Positions 16,814-25,609 of a stretch of DNA of 38,382 bases are shown here, piece by piece (the stretch's first letter is position 1; each line of letters begins with the position of its first letter). The position numbers and the translations under genes were made by a program. This DNA comes from Fimbriimonadaceae bacterium (GTDB lineage: Bacteria > Armatimonadota > UBA10988). The stretch is taken from assembly GCA_020850355.1 (NCBI GenBank), contig JADZEX010000056.1, positions 1 through 38,382 of the forward strand, given 5' to 3'. The notes under the pieces were generated by a model. That model searched no databases. It worked only from the letters and a program-made list of their open reading frames with translations, and was not told where the DNA came from.

Positions 16814-17332
16814 TCACCAGACCGGCGTCTCGGCCGGCAGCCCGACCTCGTCACCCTCGCAGGCGGCGATGATCGCCGGGCGAGTCATCGCGAAGATCAT
16901 GCCGCCGTAGAGCACCAGGCAGAACCCCAGGCCAAGCACGCCGCCGATTAGCCCGCTCAGGGCGCCGGCCGCAGCCGGACCACCGACACCTTCCTGCATC
17001 TGGCGGGTGTAGATCAGCGAGACCGGGGTGCTGATCACGGCGACCAGCAGCGAGAGCACCGCCCAGGCGATCAGCAGCTTGCGCGACGAAGAGCGCAGTT
17101 GCCAGAGGCCGACCGAGCCAATCAGCAACACCAGTGCCAGGAGGATCGCCAGCCCGCCGCTGATCACTGCGAAGGTCTTGTACCAGCCCGGCATGGCTGG
17201 CATGAACTCGGCCAGTGGCCCGCTCGGGGCCAGCACAAACAGCAGCGAGAGCGGTGTGCAGGCCAACGTCGAAGCGCCGTAGAGCATCCCCAGGATAGCG
17301 ACGACGGTGGCCAGGGTCGGTCGTTGCGGCAT
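16814..17332 (-). CDS. Four-helix integral membrane protein, unknown function
   Basis: The real start is the ATG at 17332, where AGGAGG lies 7 nt upstream; the open frame continues further up but reads arginine-rich non-coding sequence. The 172 residues contain four hydrophobic segments (about 8-35, 50-75, 84-108, 122-150), a positively charged loop (RSSSRK, about 80-85) and a short acidic C-terminal tail ending LPAETPVW. No catalytic motif is visible. It is first in the operon with the GT4 and glycosidase-like genes and could be a small membrane partner of either, but this is only position. Confidence 0.75.
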   Translation of the reverse strand: MPQRPTLATVVAILGMLYGASTLACTPLSLLFVLAPSGPLAEFMPAMPGWYKTFAVISGGLAILLALVLLIGSVGLWQLRSSSRKLLIAWAVLSLLVAVISTPVSLIYTRQMQEGVGGPAAAGALSGLIGGVLGLGFCLVLYGGMIFAMTRPAIIAACEGDEVGLPAETPVW

Positions 17333-17380
17333 CACAGCACCTCCTGCGCGGCAGCTTGGCGCGGCCACGGCGGTGGGTGC

Positions 17381-17410
17381 ATTGTAGGACGCCGCGGCGG
17401 GCCGGCGCAA
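17381..17410 (-). promoter_or_regulatory. Candidate promoter of the membrane protein/GT4 operon
   Basis: On the minus strand, TTGCGC (17410-17405) and TACAAT (17386-17381) are spaced by 18 bp. Transcription would start near 17374, about 42 nt before the ATG. It is back to back with the promoter of the cobalamin-transport operon. Confidence 0.55.
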
Positions 17411-17435
17411 CTGCGGCGGCAACCCCGGGCGGGCC

Positions 17436-17464
17436 TTGACATTTGCGGCGCGGTCGGTTGCAAT
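17436..17464 (+). promoter_or_regulatory. Promoter of the cobalamin-transport operon
   Basis: A perfect TTGACA (17436-17441) is followed after 17 bp by TGCAAT (17459-17464). The predicted start near 17471 lies 10 nt before the riboswitch P1 stem, as expected for a riboswitch-controlled operon. Confidence 0.7.
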
Positions 17465-17480
17465 GAGCCGGGGCCGGCGG

Positions 17481-17647
17481 CAGGTACCGCCGGTCCCGCC
17501 CGACGGTAGCGGAACACGGTGCAAGTCCGTGGCTATCCCGTAACTGTAACCGGCGACGACCCGCGGACGATGCCACCGAGCCTGCGCTCGGGAAGGCCTG
17601 CGGGGCGGTGGACCCGGAAGCCAGGAGACGGCCGTCGGGGCGACCTG
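17481..17647 (+). promoter_or_regulatory. Cobalamin (B12) riboswitch
   Basis: The 167-nt leader carries the conserved B12-aptamer signals in order: the P1 5' strand CAGGT (17481-17485), GGAACACGGTGCAAGTCCGTG (17511-17531), the B12-box-like GTAACTGTAA (17540-17549), and the AGCCAGGAGAC junction (17619-17629), closed by the P1 3' strand ACCTG (17643-17647). P1 ends 13 nt before the ATG of the transporter gene, and GAGG (17649-17652) lies directly beside it. This favours control of translation: cobalamin binding should hide the ribosome site and shut off import. No clear intrinsic terminator is seen. Confidence 0.92.
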
Positions 17648-17660
17648 CGAGGACAGGACG

Positions 17661-18860
17661 ATGACCACTGCGCTCCCGGCCCGCCGCGGTCTGCGGCTCG
17701 GTCTTCTGCTGGCCACCCTGGGCAGTCAGCTCGGCGGCTGTCGCCACGCCCCGTCCCCGGCAACCCCACCGGCCAGCGCCCCCGTTGCCGCCGTCCGGAA
17801 GCTGCCGCTGCGCCACGCCGAGGGCTTCCAGGTGACCTTCCACGCGGGCTGGAAAGAACTCACCTTGCTACGTTCCTGGCGGGGTGACGGCGTCGCCGAG
17901 ACCTGGTGGCTGGTGCCCCACGGCGCCACCCCGCCGCCGAGCGCCATCGCGGATCACACGATTCGTGTGCCGGTGCGCCGGGCGGTGATGATGTCGACCA
18001 CCTACCTGCCGACCCTCGTCGAGCTCGGGCAGCTCGACACCCTGGTCGGCATTTCGGGGCAGCAGTACCTGACGACCCCGGCGGTGCGCCAGCGCTACGA
18101 CGCCGGGCAGGTCGCCGACCTGGGCGAAGGCGCCGAGGTCAATCTCGAGCGTCTGGTGGCCCTGCAGCCCGATCTGGTGATGACCTTCGACATGGGTGAT
18201 CCGCAGTACGACCACGGGGGCAAACTGCGCGAAGCCGGGCTGCCAGTGGTTTTCAACGCCGACCACCTCGAGAACACCCCGTTGGGCCGCGCCGAGTGGC
18301 TGAAGTTCATCGCCGCCTTCTACAACGCCGAAGACCAGGCGGCCACCTGGTTCGATCGTCTCGAACGCGACTACCAGCAGCTCCGGGAGCGCACCGCCCA
18401 GGTCCGGCGGCGCCCGTTGGTGTTGTGCGGCTCGGCCTTCAGTGGCACCTGGTACATCCCTGGCGGGGGCAACTGGAGCGCGGTCTACCTGGCCGATGCC
18501 GGCGCCCGCTACGCCTGGGCCGACAACCCCTCGACCGAGGCGCTGCAGCTCGGATTCGAAGCGGTCCTGGCCCGCGCCGCCGCCGCCGACTGGTGGCTCC
18601 ACCCGGCCGCCGAGCCGACCACCCTGGCCAGGCTGCTGGCGCAGGACAGCCGCCTGGAGCGCTTCGCGGCGGTTCGCGCCGGGCGCGTTGCCAACAACAG
18701 CCGCCGGATGCGGGCCGGCGGGGGCAACGCCTACCACGAGCAGGGGGTCGTCGAGCCGCAGGTGATCCTGGCCGACCTGGTGCGGCTGCTGCATCCCGAG
18801 CTGCTGCCGCAGCATCGGCTGGTCTACTACGAGCCCGTGCCCCGCGGAGCCGCCCAATGA
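17661..18860 (+). CDS. btuF: Cobalamin-type ABC importer, substrate-binding lipoprotein
   Basis: The 399-residue protein has a lipoprotein signal peptide (LGLLLATLGSQLGGC, lipid-anchored C27) and a FecB/BtuF-type periplasmic-binding fold. The first lobe contains RAVMMSTTYLPTLVELGQLDTLVG and LERLVALQPDLVMTF; the second follows a long helix at about 230-245. The B12 riboswitch just upstream and the permease and ATPase just downstream support a cobalamin or corrinoid ligand; from the fold alone it could be a siderophore binder. It is longer than E. coli BtuF by about 130 residues, partly from an N-terminal extension (28-100) before the binding fold. The last codons overlap the permease start (ATGA at 18857). 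Confidence 0.85.
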   Translation: MTTALPARRGLRLGLLLATLGSQLGGCRHAPSPATPPASAPVAAVRKLPLRHAEGFQVTFHAGWKELTLLRSWRGDGVAETWWLVPHGATPPPSAIADHTIRVPVRRAVMMSTTYLPTLVELGQLDTLVGISGQQYLTTPAVRQRYDAGQVADLGEGAEVNLERLVALQPDLVMTFDMGDPQYDHGGKLREAGLPVVFNADHLENTPLGRAEWLKFIAAFYNAEDQAATWFDRLERDYQQLRERTAQVRRRPLVLCGSAFSGTWYIPGGGNWSAVYLADAGARYAWADNPSTEALQLGFEAVLARAAAADWWLHPAAEPTTLARLLAQDSRLERFAAVRAGRVANNSRRMRAGGGNAYHEQGVVEPQVILADLVRLLHPELLPQHRLVYYEPVPRGAAQ

Positions 18861-19891
18861 ACTCGCGCGGCTGGCCCTGGGGCAAGCTGTTGCTGCTGGC
18901 GGCGCTGTTGCTGCTGGCCTTCGCTACCTCGCTGGCCTGCGGCGCGGTCGACGTGCCGCTGCGCGAGACCTGGCGCTACCTCAGCGGTGGCGGCGGTTCG
19001 GCGCAGGTGCAGGTGATTCTGCACGACCTGCGCCTGCCGAAGGCGATCACCGCGCTGCTGGCCGGCGCGGCCCTGGCGGTCAGCGGGCTGCAGATGCAGA
19101 CGCTGTTCCGCAATCCGCTGGCCGACCCCTTCATCCTCGGGCTGCACGCCGGCTCCAGCCTCGGCGTGGCGTTGGTGCTGCTGGGCGGTGGCGGGGTGAT
19201 CCTGGGGGCGGGCAGCGTGCTGGGCAACCTCAGCCTGGTCGGCGCGGCGACCCTTGGCGCGGCGGTGGTGCTGCTGCTGGTGCTGGCCGTCGCCCGCCGC
19301 GCCAGCAACCCCGCGACCACCCTGATCGTTGGCCTGATGGCCGGCCACGCCACCGGCGGGCTGGTCACGGTGCTGGTCCACTTCAGCCGCCTGGAGCGCC
19401 TGCGGGCCTTCATGACCTGGACTGCCGGCAGCTTCGGTGGAGTCACCTGGCAGCAGCTCGGCACCTTCGCCCCGGCAGTGCTGCTCAGCCTGGTGGCCGT
19501 CACGCTGCTGTTGAAGCCGCTCAACGCGCTGTTGCTGGGCGAGGGTTACGCCGCGACCATGGGCTTGCGGGTGCGCCGTGCGCGAGCCGGGATCATCGTC
19601 TGCGCGGCACTGCTGGCCGGCAGCGTGACGGCCTACTGCGGGCCGATTGGGTTCCTCGGCGTGGCGGTGCCGCACTTCTGTCGGGGGCTGCTGCGGACCG
19701 CCGATCACCGCGTGCTGCTGCCGGCCTGCGCGCTGTTGGGGGCCACTCTGGCTCTGCTGGCCGATGTCGTGGCGCAGCTTCCCGGCGAGGGCCAGGTCTT
19801 GCCTCTGAACGCCGTCACCTCGCTGATCGGCGCGCCGGTGGTGACCTGGGTGGTGCTCCGCGGGATGCGTCGCGAGGGGGATGGTGCATGA
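18857..19891 (+). CDS. btuC: Cobalamin-type ABC importer, FecCD/BtuC permease
   Basis: Starting at the ATG that overlaps the btuF stop (ATGA) gives 344 residues, the normal length for this family; a longer upstream frame only shadows btuF. The sequence has about ten hydrophobic segments and the family blocks LRLPKAITALLAGAALAVSG, QTLFRNPLADPFILGLHAGSSLG and GPIGFLGVAVPHFCR, the last being the coupling region that docks the ATPase. It forms the inner-membrane channel as a homodimer. It also overlaps the next gene by 4 nt, so all three transporter genes are translationally coupled. Confidence 0.92.
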   Translation: MNSRGWPWGKLLLLAALLLLAFATSLACGAVDVPLRETWRYLSGGGGSAQVQVILHDLRLPKAITALLAGAALAVSGLQMQTLFRNPLADPFILGLHAGSSLGVALVLLGGGGVILGAGSVLGNLSLVGAATLGAAVVLLLVLAVARRASNPATTLIVGLMAGHATGGLVTVLVHFSRLERLRAFMTWTAGSFGGVTWQQLGTFAPAVLLSLVAVTLLLKPLNALLLGEGYAATMGLRVRRARAGIIVCAALLAGSVTAYCGPIGFLGVAVPHFCRGLLRTADHRVLLPACALLGATLALLADVVAQLPGEGQVLPLNAVTSLIGAPVVTWVVLRGMRREGDGA

Positions 19892-20880
19892 GCAGCGTGC
19901 TCCACGCCCGAGGCCTGAGCGTAGGCTACCTGCCGGACCGGCCGGTGGCCGCCGACCTGGACCTGACCGTCGCCGCGGGCGAGCTGGTCTGCCTGCTGGG
20001 CCCCAACGGTGCCGGCAAGTCGACCCTCATCCGTACCCTCTGCGGGCTGCTCCCGCCGCTGGCCGGCGAGGTGGCGCTGCTCGGTGAGGAACTCGGCCGG
20101 CTGACTCCGTGGCAGCGCGCGCAGCGGCTGAGCGTCGTGTTGACCGACCGGGTCAGCGTCGGGCACCTCACCGTCGAGGCGCTGGTGGCCCTCGGGAGGC
20201 AGCCGCACACCGACTGGACCGGCCGCCTGCGGGCCAGCGACTGGGAACGGATCGACTGGGCGATCGCCGCGGTCGGCGCCGAGGCGCTGCGACAGCGGCT
20301 GGTCGCCGAGTTGAGTGACGGCGAGCGGCAGAAAGTGCTGGTGGCGCGGGCCCTGGCGCAGGAGCCGGCGCTGATTGTGCTGGACGAGCCGACCGCGTTC
20401 CTGGACCTGCCGCACCGCCTGGAGCTGACCCGCCTGCTGCGCGACCTGGCCCAAAGCGGTGGGCGGGCGGTGATCCTATCGACCCACGACCTGGACCTGG
20501 CGCTGCGGGCCGCCGACCGGCTCTGGTTGCTGCGGCCGGGCCAACCGCTGCAGGCCGGCGCACCCGAGGATCTGGTGCTGGCCGGGGCGGTGGCCGCCAC
20601 CTTCGAGCAGCCGGGGTTGCTGTTCCACCCCGAGACCGGCGCCTTCGAAGCACCGGTCGCCGGCCGCGGCGCGGTCTGCCTCGATGGCCACGGCCTGCGG
20701 GCGGTCTGGACCCGCCGCGCGCTGCAACGTGCCGGCTACCAGATTGACGACGCCGCCGACCTGGTGGTCACCGTCTGCGACGCGCCGGAACCATGGCAAC
20801 TCGCGCGGTGCGGCCAGACCATCGAGTGCGACGATTTGGCGACCCTGGTGGCGACCTTGCGGGCGCTGCCGCCGGGCTGA
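19888..20880 (+). CDS. btuD: Cobalamin-type ABC importer, ATPase subunit with C-terminal extension
   Basis: The 330 residues begin with a standard FecE/BtuD ATPase: Walker A GPNGAGKS (38-45), signature LSDGE (142-146; the usual second Gly is Asp), Walker B ALIVLDEP with catalytic E167, D-loop FLDL and switch H200. After about residue 255 there is an extra domain of about 75 residues (CLDGHGLRAVWTRRALQRAG ... IECDDLATLVATLRALP), absent from typical BtuD of about 250 residues. It might be regulatory. The stop is 1 nt from the stop of the convergent beta-helix gene, leaving no room for a separate terminator. Confidence 0.9.
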   Translation: MSSVLHARGLSVGYLPDRPVAADLDLTVAAGELVCLLGPNGAGKSTLIRTLCGLLPPLAGEVALLGEELGRLTPWQRAQRLSVVLTDRVSVGHLTVEALVALGRQPHTDWTGRLRASDWERIDWAIAAVGAEALRQRLVAELSDGERQKVLVARALAQEPALIVLDEPTAFLDLPHRLELTRLLRDLAQSGGRAVILSTHDLDLALRAADRLWLLRPGQPLQAGAPEDLVLAGAVAATFEQPGLLFHPETGAFEAPVAGRGAVCLDGHGLRAVWTRRALQRAGYQIDDAADLVVTVCDAPEPWQLARCGQTIECDDLATLVATLRALPPG

Positions 20881-20881
20881 C

Positions 20882-23542
20882 TCAGCGGATCGCCAGGGGC
20901 CAACTGGCGCGCTCGGGATCCTGGTAGCAGCCGATCTGGTCGAACGGGATCGCCTCCCAGCCCAGGCCGAAGGCCGGCGAGTCCGGTTGGAGGCGGTAGT
21001 CGTCGCGGGCCGCGGCGACCACCCGCGGGTCGGCCACCAGCGAGTTGCGGTCCTGCCCGGTGGCCTGCCAGGCGGCCCATTCGTCGAGCAGCGTGGCCGC
21101 CTGTAGCGTCGCTCCGTCGACCCACAACTCGCCCTCGTCACGGCGCAGGATCACCCGCAGGTAGAGCGTTTCGGCGAGGCCGGGGCGGTACTCCGGCTGG
21201 TCCTCGGCCGGCAGCCGGAAGGCGACCTTGGCCTGCTGCCAGGCGGTGCCGACCTGCACCTGCGTGGTGAATCGCAGGTCCCAGGCGCCGCCTTTGTAGC
21301 AGAGCGCCTCGACGGTCACCGGGGTTTCCGCCGCCGCCGCGCGGAGCCAGACGGCGGCCTGGTACGCGGCGCCGGGCTGCGCCCCGCGGACCGCGGCGCC
21401 CTCCAGCATGACCTGCCGCTCCCAGGCCGGGCGCGGCTCCAGCAGGGGCGAGTCGACGCCCCGCAGGCGCACCGCGCGAGTGCCCTGGTGGACCGGCGTG
21501 CCGACCAACTCGGCCCGTGACTCGGGCAACGGCCGGCGCGCCGTCCAGCCCGGTGGCAGCCCCGTCGCCGGGCCTTCCTCGAAGTCGCCATTGGCCAGCA
21601 AGTTCGGCCCGCGCACGTCCTGCACCGCAAACAGCCCCGTGCGCGGCGGCTGGCCCTCCTGCCAGACCAGGTTGCGGTCGCTTGGGTTGGTTGCCGGGTC
21701 GACCCCGCGGTACAGGATTGCCTTGGCCGCGCCCCGCGGCAGCAGGATGTTGCGGCGGACGCTGTTGTGGTGCATCGTGCGGCCATCGGGCAGCGCCGCC
21801 GTGCGGGGGTCCCGCAGCGGCGGGTCGGCGCGTTGCCAGTTGGGCTGCCCGACCGTTGAGTCGAACTGCTGCAGCCAGCCGTTGCGGCTGAGGCCGAGCT
21901 GCCAGAAGAAGTGGTCGACCGTCCAGCCGCTGAGCTCGACCTGTTGCAGCCCGCAGTCGGCGATCAGGTTGTTCTCGATGCGGTTGTCGCGTCCGTCGTG
22001 CAGCATGATCCCGCCGCGCGGCGCGCGCAGCACCACGTTGCCGGTGGTGAGCGTCCCCGAGGCGCTCCAGTCGAGGTAGATGCCCCAGGCGAAGTAGGGC
22101 GCGCGCCACTCGCCGTTGACCCGCCCGCGGCCGATCACGTCGTGGATCAGGTTGTGGCGGATCACGAACCCCTGGGTCGACCGCCAGTCCGTCGCCCCGC
22201 AGTAGATCGCCCCCGTGTCGGTGGTCTCCTCACAGAGCTGCCAGAGATGATTGCCCTCGATCCGGTGGTCGGCGCCGCCGGCCATGATGCCGAAGCGCGG
22301 CAGGTCGTGGATGCTGTTCCGCCGCACGACGTTGCCGACTCCGTTGACGGTGATCCCCGCGCCCTGCTTGTAGAACACGCCGGAGCGCGCAACGTGGTTG
22401 TTCTCGGCCACGTTGCCGGCGGGCGTGCGGCTGGCCAGGTCGCCGCCGCCCAGCGAGATGCCGTGGCTGCCGATGTCGGACAGATCACAGCCGCTGATGC
22501 GGTTGCCGGTCCCGCCGGCGAGGCTGACTCCGGAGCCCCAATAGGTGCCAACCAGGCGAATCTGGCAGGCGACCAGTCGGCACTGCGTGGCGTTGCTGAG
22601 CTGCACTGCCGTGCCGTCGCAGACTTCCAGCCCGAGGCCCTGCACCGTGACGTGGCGGGCGCCGTCGATCTGGAGCAGGTTGTTCAGCCGCGGCGCCCAG
22701 ACCGTGGCACCGGCCAGCGGCTCTGGCGGCCACAGATAGAGCGTCCCCGCGGCGGCGTCGAGCCACCACTCGCCCGGCGCATCGAGCTCCTCGCGGAGAC
22801 CTTCGACGTAGTAGCGGTCGTGGGGGCTGATGCGATAGGAGCAGTCCTTGCCGACGAGGATTCGCCGCTCCGCCGGGTCGACCGAGGCGATTGGCACCAG
22901 GTCGTTCCACCACTCGTGGCTGGCGAAGATGCAAACCCGGCCGCTGGTCGGATCGGCCCAGGTGCGCCAGTCCTCGGGCCGCGTCTGGAGCGTCCGGCGG
23001 CCGGCGGCGGTGGGAAAGAACGGCGTCCCCTCCGTCGGTGCCTGCGGGTCGACATAGGCCCAGCCGCTGGTGAACGGCTCTCGCGGGTCCCAGTTCGGGT
23101 AACGCGCCAGAACCAGCCGGCGGTCGTTCCAGAAGAGTTGCTGAAAGGCCACGCCCCGCAGCCCCTGGGCCGCGACATCAGCCCGCAGCAGCTTGCCGCC
23201 GGCCGGTTCGAAGCCACCCAGCGCCACACCGCCGCGGAGCACCGGTCGCTCGTCGCGCCAGGCGCGGACGGTCAGCGGCGCTGCAGCGGTGCCGGAGTCG
23301 GCGGCTTCGAAGCGCACCGTGGCGGCCAGCGGATAGGTGCCGCCGCGCAGCCAGATCGTGATCGCCTCGTCGGGTGCCTTGGCCCGCTGCAGGCGCGCCG
23401 CGTCGCGGGCCCGGGTCAAGGTGGCGAAGGGCGCGGCCAGCGTGCCGGCCGCGGTGTCGACCCCGCTCGGGGCGACCCAGAACTCGGCGGCCGGCAACCG
23501 GCCGGCCAGCAGCGCACAGCAGAGCCAACCCCAGCGGGTCAT
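20882..23542 (-). CDS. Secreted right-handed parallel beta-helix protein (putative polysaccharide-active)
   Basis: The 886-residue protein has a signal peptide (WGWLCCALLAGRLPAAEF) followed by the DUF1565-type opening FWVAPSGVDTAAGTLAAPFATL common in extracellular beta-helix proteins. From about 280 to 560 there are repeated coils of the PbH1 type (NRISGCDLSDIGSHGISLGG, NVVRRNSIHDLPRFGIMAGG, HRIEGNHLWQL, DNRIENNLIADCG). A C-terminal beta-sandwich resembling a carbohydrate-binding module covers about 640-810 (LLANGDFEEGPATGLPPGW). Such proteins are often polysaccharide lyases or hydrolases, but I cannot name the catalytic residues. The ATG has GGGAGG 6 nt upstream, right after the stop of the DUF6785 gene, so it is the last gene of that operon. 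Confidence 0.85.
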   Translation of the reverse strand: MTRWGWLCCALLAGRLPAAEFWVAPSGVDTAAGTLAAPFATLTRARDAARLQRAKAPDEAITIWLRGGTYPLAATVRFEAADSGTAAAPLTVRAWRDERPVLRGGVALGGFEPAGGKLLRADVAAQGLRGVAFQQLFWNDRRLVLARYPNWDPREPFTSGWAYVDPQAPTEGTPFFPTAAGRRTLQTRPEDWRTWADPTSGRVCIFASHEWWNDLVPIASVDPAERRILVGKDCSYRISPHDRYYVEGLREELDAPGEWWLDAAAGTLYLWPPEPLAGATVWAPRLNNLLQIDGARHVTVQGLGLEVCDGTAVQLSNATQCRLVACQIRLVGTYWGSGVSLAGGTGNRISGCDLSDIGSHGISLGGGDLASRTPAGNVAENNHVARSGVFYKQGAGITVNGVGNVVRRNSIHDLPRFGIMAGGADHRIEGNHLWQLCEETTDTGAIYCGATDWRSTQGFVIRHNLIHDVIGRGRVNGEWRAPYFAWGIYLDWSASGTLTTGNVVLRAPRGGIMLHDGRDNRIENNLIADCGLQQVELSGWTVDHFFWQLGLSRNGWLQQFDSTVGQPNWQRADPPLRDPRTAALPDGRTMHHNSVRRNILLPRGAAKAILYRGVDPATNPSDRNLVWQEGQPPRTGLFAVQDVRGPNLLANGDFEEGPATGLPPGWTARRPLPESRAELVGTPVHQGTRAVRLRGVDSPLLEPRPAWERQVMLEGAAVRGAQPGAAYQAAVWLRAAAAETPVTVEALCYKGGAWDLRFTTQVQVGTAWQQAKVAFRLPAEDQPEYRPGLAETLYLRVILRRDEGELWVDGATLQAATLLDEWAAWQATGQDRNSLVADPRVVAAARDDYRLQPDSPAFGLGWEAIPFDQIGCYQDPERASWPLAIR

Positions 23543-23555
23543 CAGCCGCCTCCCA

Positions 23556-25553
23556 TCAGGTCAGCAAGAAGCGATAACTGGTCCCCGTGCCGCTGAGCAC
23601 GGCGACGATCACCCAACACCCGGCCGCCACAAACTCGCCGAGAATCAGGCCCAGGAAGAAGGGGTAGCAGCGACGGTAGGCCTTCATGCCGCCCCAGCGG
23701 AGCACCGCCGACTTGCAGCCCCAGCCCAGCAGCAGTGAGAACCAGAGCTGGATCAGCGGCCAGCTCGGGCCCATCGCGAAGCCCAGCGGGTGGAGTGGGA
23801 AGCCGCCGAACTGGTTGCGGGCAACGCACAGCGCCAGCATCACGGCCGCGCCCAGGCCGACCGTGGCGAGATGCGCTGGTTGGGCTTCGAGCGGCTGGTT
23901 GAGCATACTGGCAAGCTGCTGAAAGGGCTGCTGCGGCGAGGCGATCATGAACCAGGCCTGCTGCGAGATCGCCCCGTAGCGGTAGGCGGTGTACAAGATC
24001 GCGCCGCACGAGACGATCATCGAGAGGCCGATCGCCAGCCAGATCGGCCGGGTCATCTGCCGCCGCGGCAGGCCCGCACCGTCGGCCAGGCGGAACGCGT
24101 CGAGCAGCGACGGCCACAGCACGGCGCGCAGATCGAAGCAGAAGACGCGCTCGAAGAAGGCCAGCACGGTCAGCGCCCGCGGCCCCAACGCGCCGGTGCC
24201 GACCGCCGTCAGCAGCATGTCGGTCGGCCGGAAGGGGGCCTGGATGAACAGCAGGCCACCCTCGGCGATCATCCGGCTGAGCACCATCACGACCACCAGC
24301 AGCAGCACCAGACAGAGCAGGGCCAGCCCGCTGGCCAGTCCGGCGAGGTTCAGGATCAGCGTCGCCCCGAGCAGGCCGCCGAGCCCGGTCAGCAGCGCGC
24401 CGCGGTAGCTCTGCGGTTCGTCGCTGGACGCCGGTCGGCGGACCTCGCGCCAGGCCTGCAGCAGGTGCGGCCGCGCGGCGTAGAGCAGGTAGCCGGCCAG
24501 CACCAGGAAGGCACCCAGCATCTGCAGCCCGGCGTAGCGCGGCACCGGGTAGTTCGGCATGAAGGCGATGGTGTAGCCGTGGTAGGCCAGCAGCGCCCCC
24601 TCCAGCTTGAAGAGCAGGTAGCAGAACCAGAGGCTGAAGCTGAACTCGGCGGGGATTAGGAAGGTCAGGCCGATCACCGAGAAGTGGACCCACAGCCAGA
24701 GGATGCCCAGTTGGTTCCACGGCGGCGTGGTGAAGGAGCTGCTGAGGTCGATCCGCAGGGGAATCTCGGGCACCGCCGGGAAGTAGGTGTGCAGGCCATT
24801 GCAGAGGTGGACCACCGTCGGAATCGCGAAGCCGGCCCAGACCGCGGGCTGCCGTAGGAAGGGTGGCCAGGCCCCCGGGGTCTCGAAGCTGCTGAGCGCC
24901 AGCGGCAACTGCACCAGCGGGAAGGTCAGCCGTTCGCCCTCGACCCACTGCCGCCGCAGCAGCACGGCCAGCGCCCAGTAGACCGCGAAGATCGCCAGCG
25001 CCAAGGTCAACCAGGCGGTCAGCGGCACGACCCACGGTTCCCAGGGCACCGCGACGCGGCCGGCGACGCCTTCGTAGAAGCGACGCAGGATTTCGGGATC
25101 GGCGGGCCGGAAGACCGGCGGCAGATGGTCGTAGAACGGCGGCAGGCCGTTGACCGGCGAGTTCGGCAGGCGACTCAGGTCGAACGGCACGAACCACTGT
25201 GGCACGAAGCGGTAGAACCAGGTGGCCCAGCCGTTCTCGGCCGTGGCGAAGTACCCGACGCCGACCAGCGTCGGAATCAGGTAGGCCGCCAGCCCAAACG
25301 ACGGGATGCCGGAACCCACCAGCAACATGCCGTAGATCCCGACAACCTCGCCCGGCTGCAGGGCCCAGCGGCGGCGCAGGCGGGCGACCAGCGGGTTGGC
25401 CACCAGGATCAGCAACAGGAACAGGAAGAACGCGCCGACCGGCAGGTGGCAGGCGGCGATCCAGGTGCCCCGCAGTTGCAGGTCACTGTAAGGAATCAGC
25501 ACCGCCAGGGCAATCACCCCGACCGCGCCCAGCACCACGGCCCGCGAGGTCAT
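23556..25553 (-). CDS. DUF6785/DUF6784-type polytopic membrane protein
   Basis: The 665 residues contain a dozen or more hydrophobic segments and the opening VIALAVLIPYSDLQLRGTWI plus YGMLLVGSGIPSFG and RRQWVEGERLTFPLVQLPLAL, which I recognise from the DUF6785 family of planctomycete-like bacteria; the C-terminal part (LGWGCKSAVLRWGGMKAYRR, about 612-631) matches its DUF6784 half. The family is distantly like oligopeptide (OPT) transporters, so import of a small solute is possible but unproven. It lies 56 nt after the GcvH-like/PAS gene and 13 nt before the beta-helix gene. The operon pairs a membrane carrier with a secreted polysaccharide-active protein, which hints at uptake of glycan breakdown products. 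Confidence 0.8.
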   Translation of the reverse strand: MTSRAVVLGAVGVIALAVLIPYSDLQLRGTWIAACHLPVGAFFLFLLLILVANPLVARLRRRWALQPGEVVGIYGMLLVGSGIPSFGLAAYLIPTLVGVGYFATAENGWATWFYRFVPQWFVPFDLSRLPNSPVNGLPPFYDHLPPVFRPADPEILRRFYEGVAGRVAVPWEPWVVPLTAWLTLALAIFAVYWALAVLLRRQWVEGERLTFPLVQLPLALSSFETPGAWPPFLRQPAVWAGFAIPTVVHLCNGLHTYFPAVPEIPLRIDLSSSFTTPPWNQLGILWLWVHFSVIGLTFLIPAEFSFSLWFCYLLFKLEGALLAYHGYTIAFMPNYPVPRYAGLQMLGAFLVLAGYLLYAARPHLLQAWREVRRPASSDEPQSYRGALLTGLGGLLGATLILNLAGLASGLALLCLVLLLVVVMVLSRMIAEGGLLFIQAPFRPTDMLLTAVGTGALGPRALTVLAFFERVFCFDLRAVLWPSLLDAFRLADGAGLPRRQMTRPIWLAIGLSMIVSCGAILYTAYRYGAISQQAWFMIASPQQPFQQLASMLNQPLEAQPAHLATVGLGAAVMLALCVARNQFGGFPLHPLGFAMGPSWPLIQLWFSLLLGWGCKSAVLRWGGMKAYRRCYPFFLGLILGEFVAAGCWVIVAVLSGTGTSYRFLLT

Positions 25554-25609
25554 GCCGCGGGTTTACGCCAGGCGCGGTCGGGAGTCCTGCTGGCGCTGGC
25601 GGCGAGCCG

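Noticed and set aside
16814-17716. Long form of the four-helix membrane protein starting at 17716
   Set aside because: The extension would be antisense to the riboswitch, is Arg/Pro-rich, and a strong AGGAGG marks the internal ATG.
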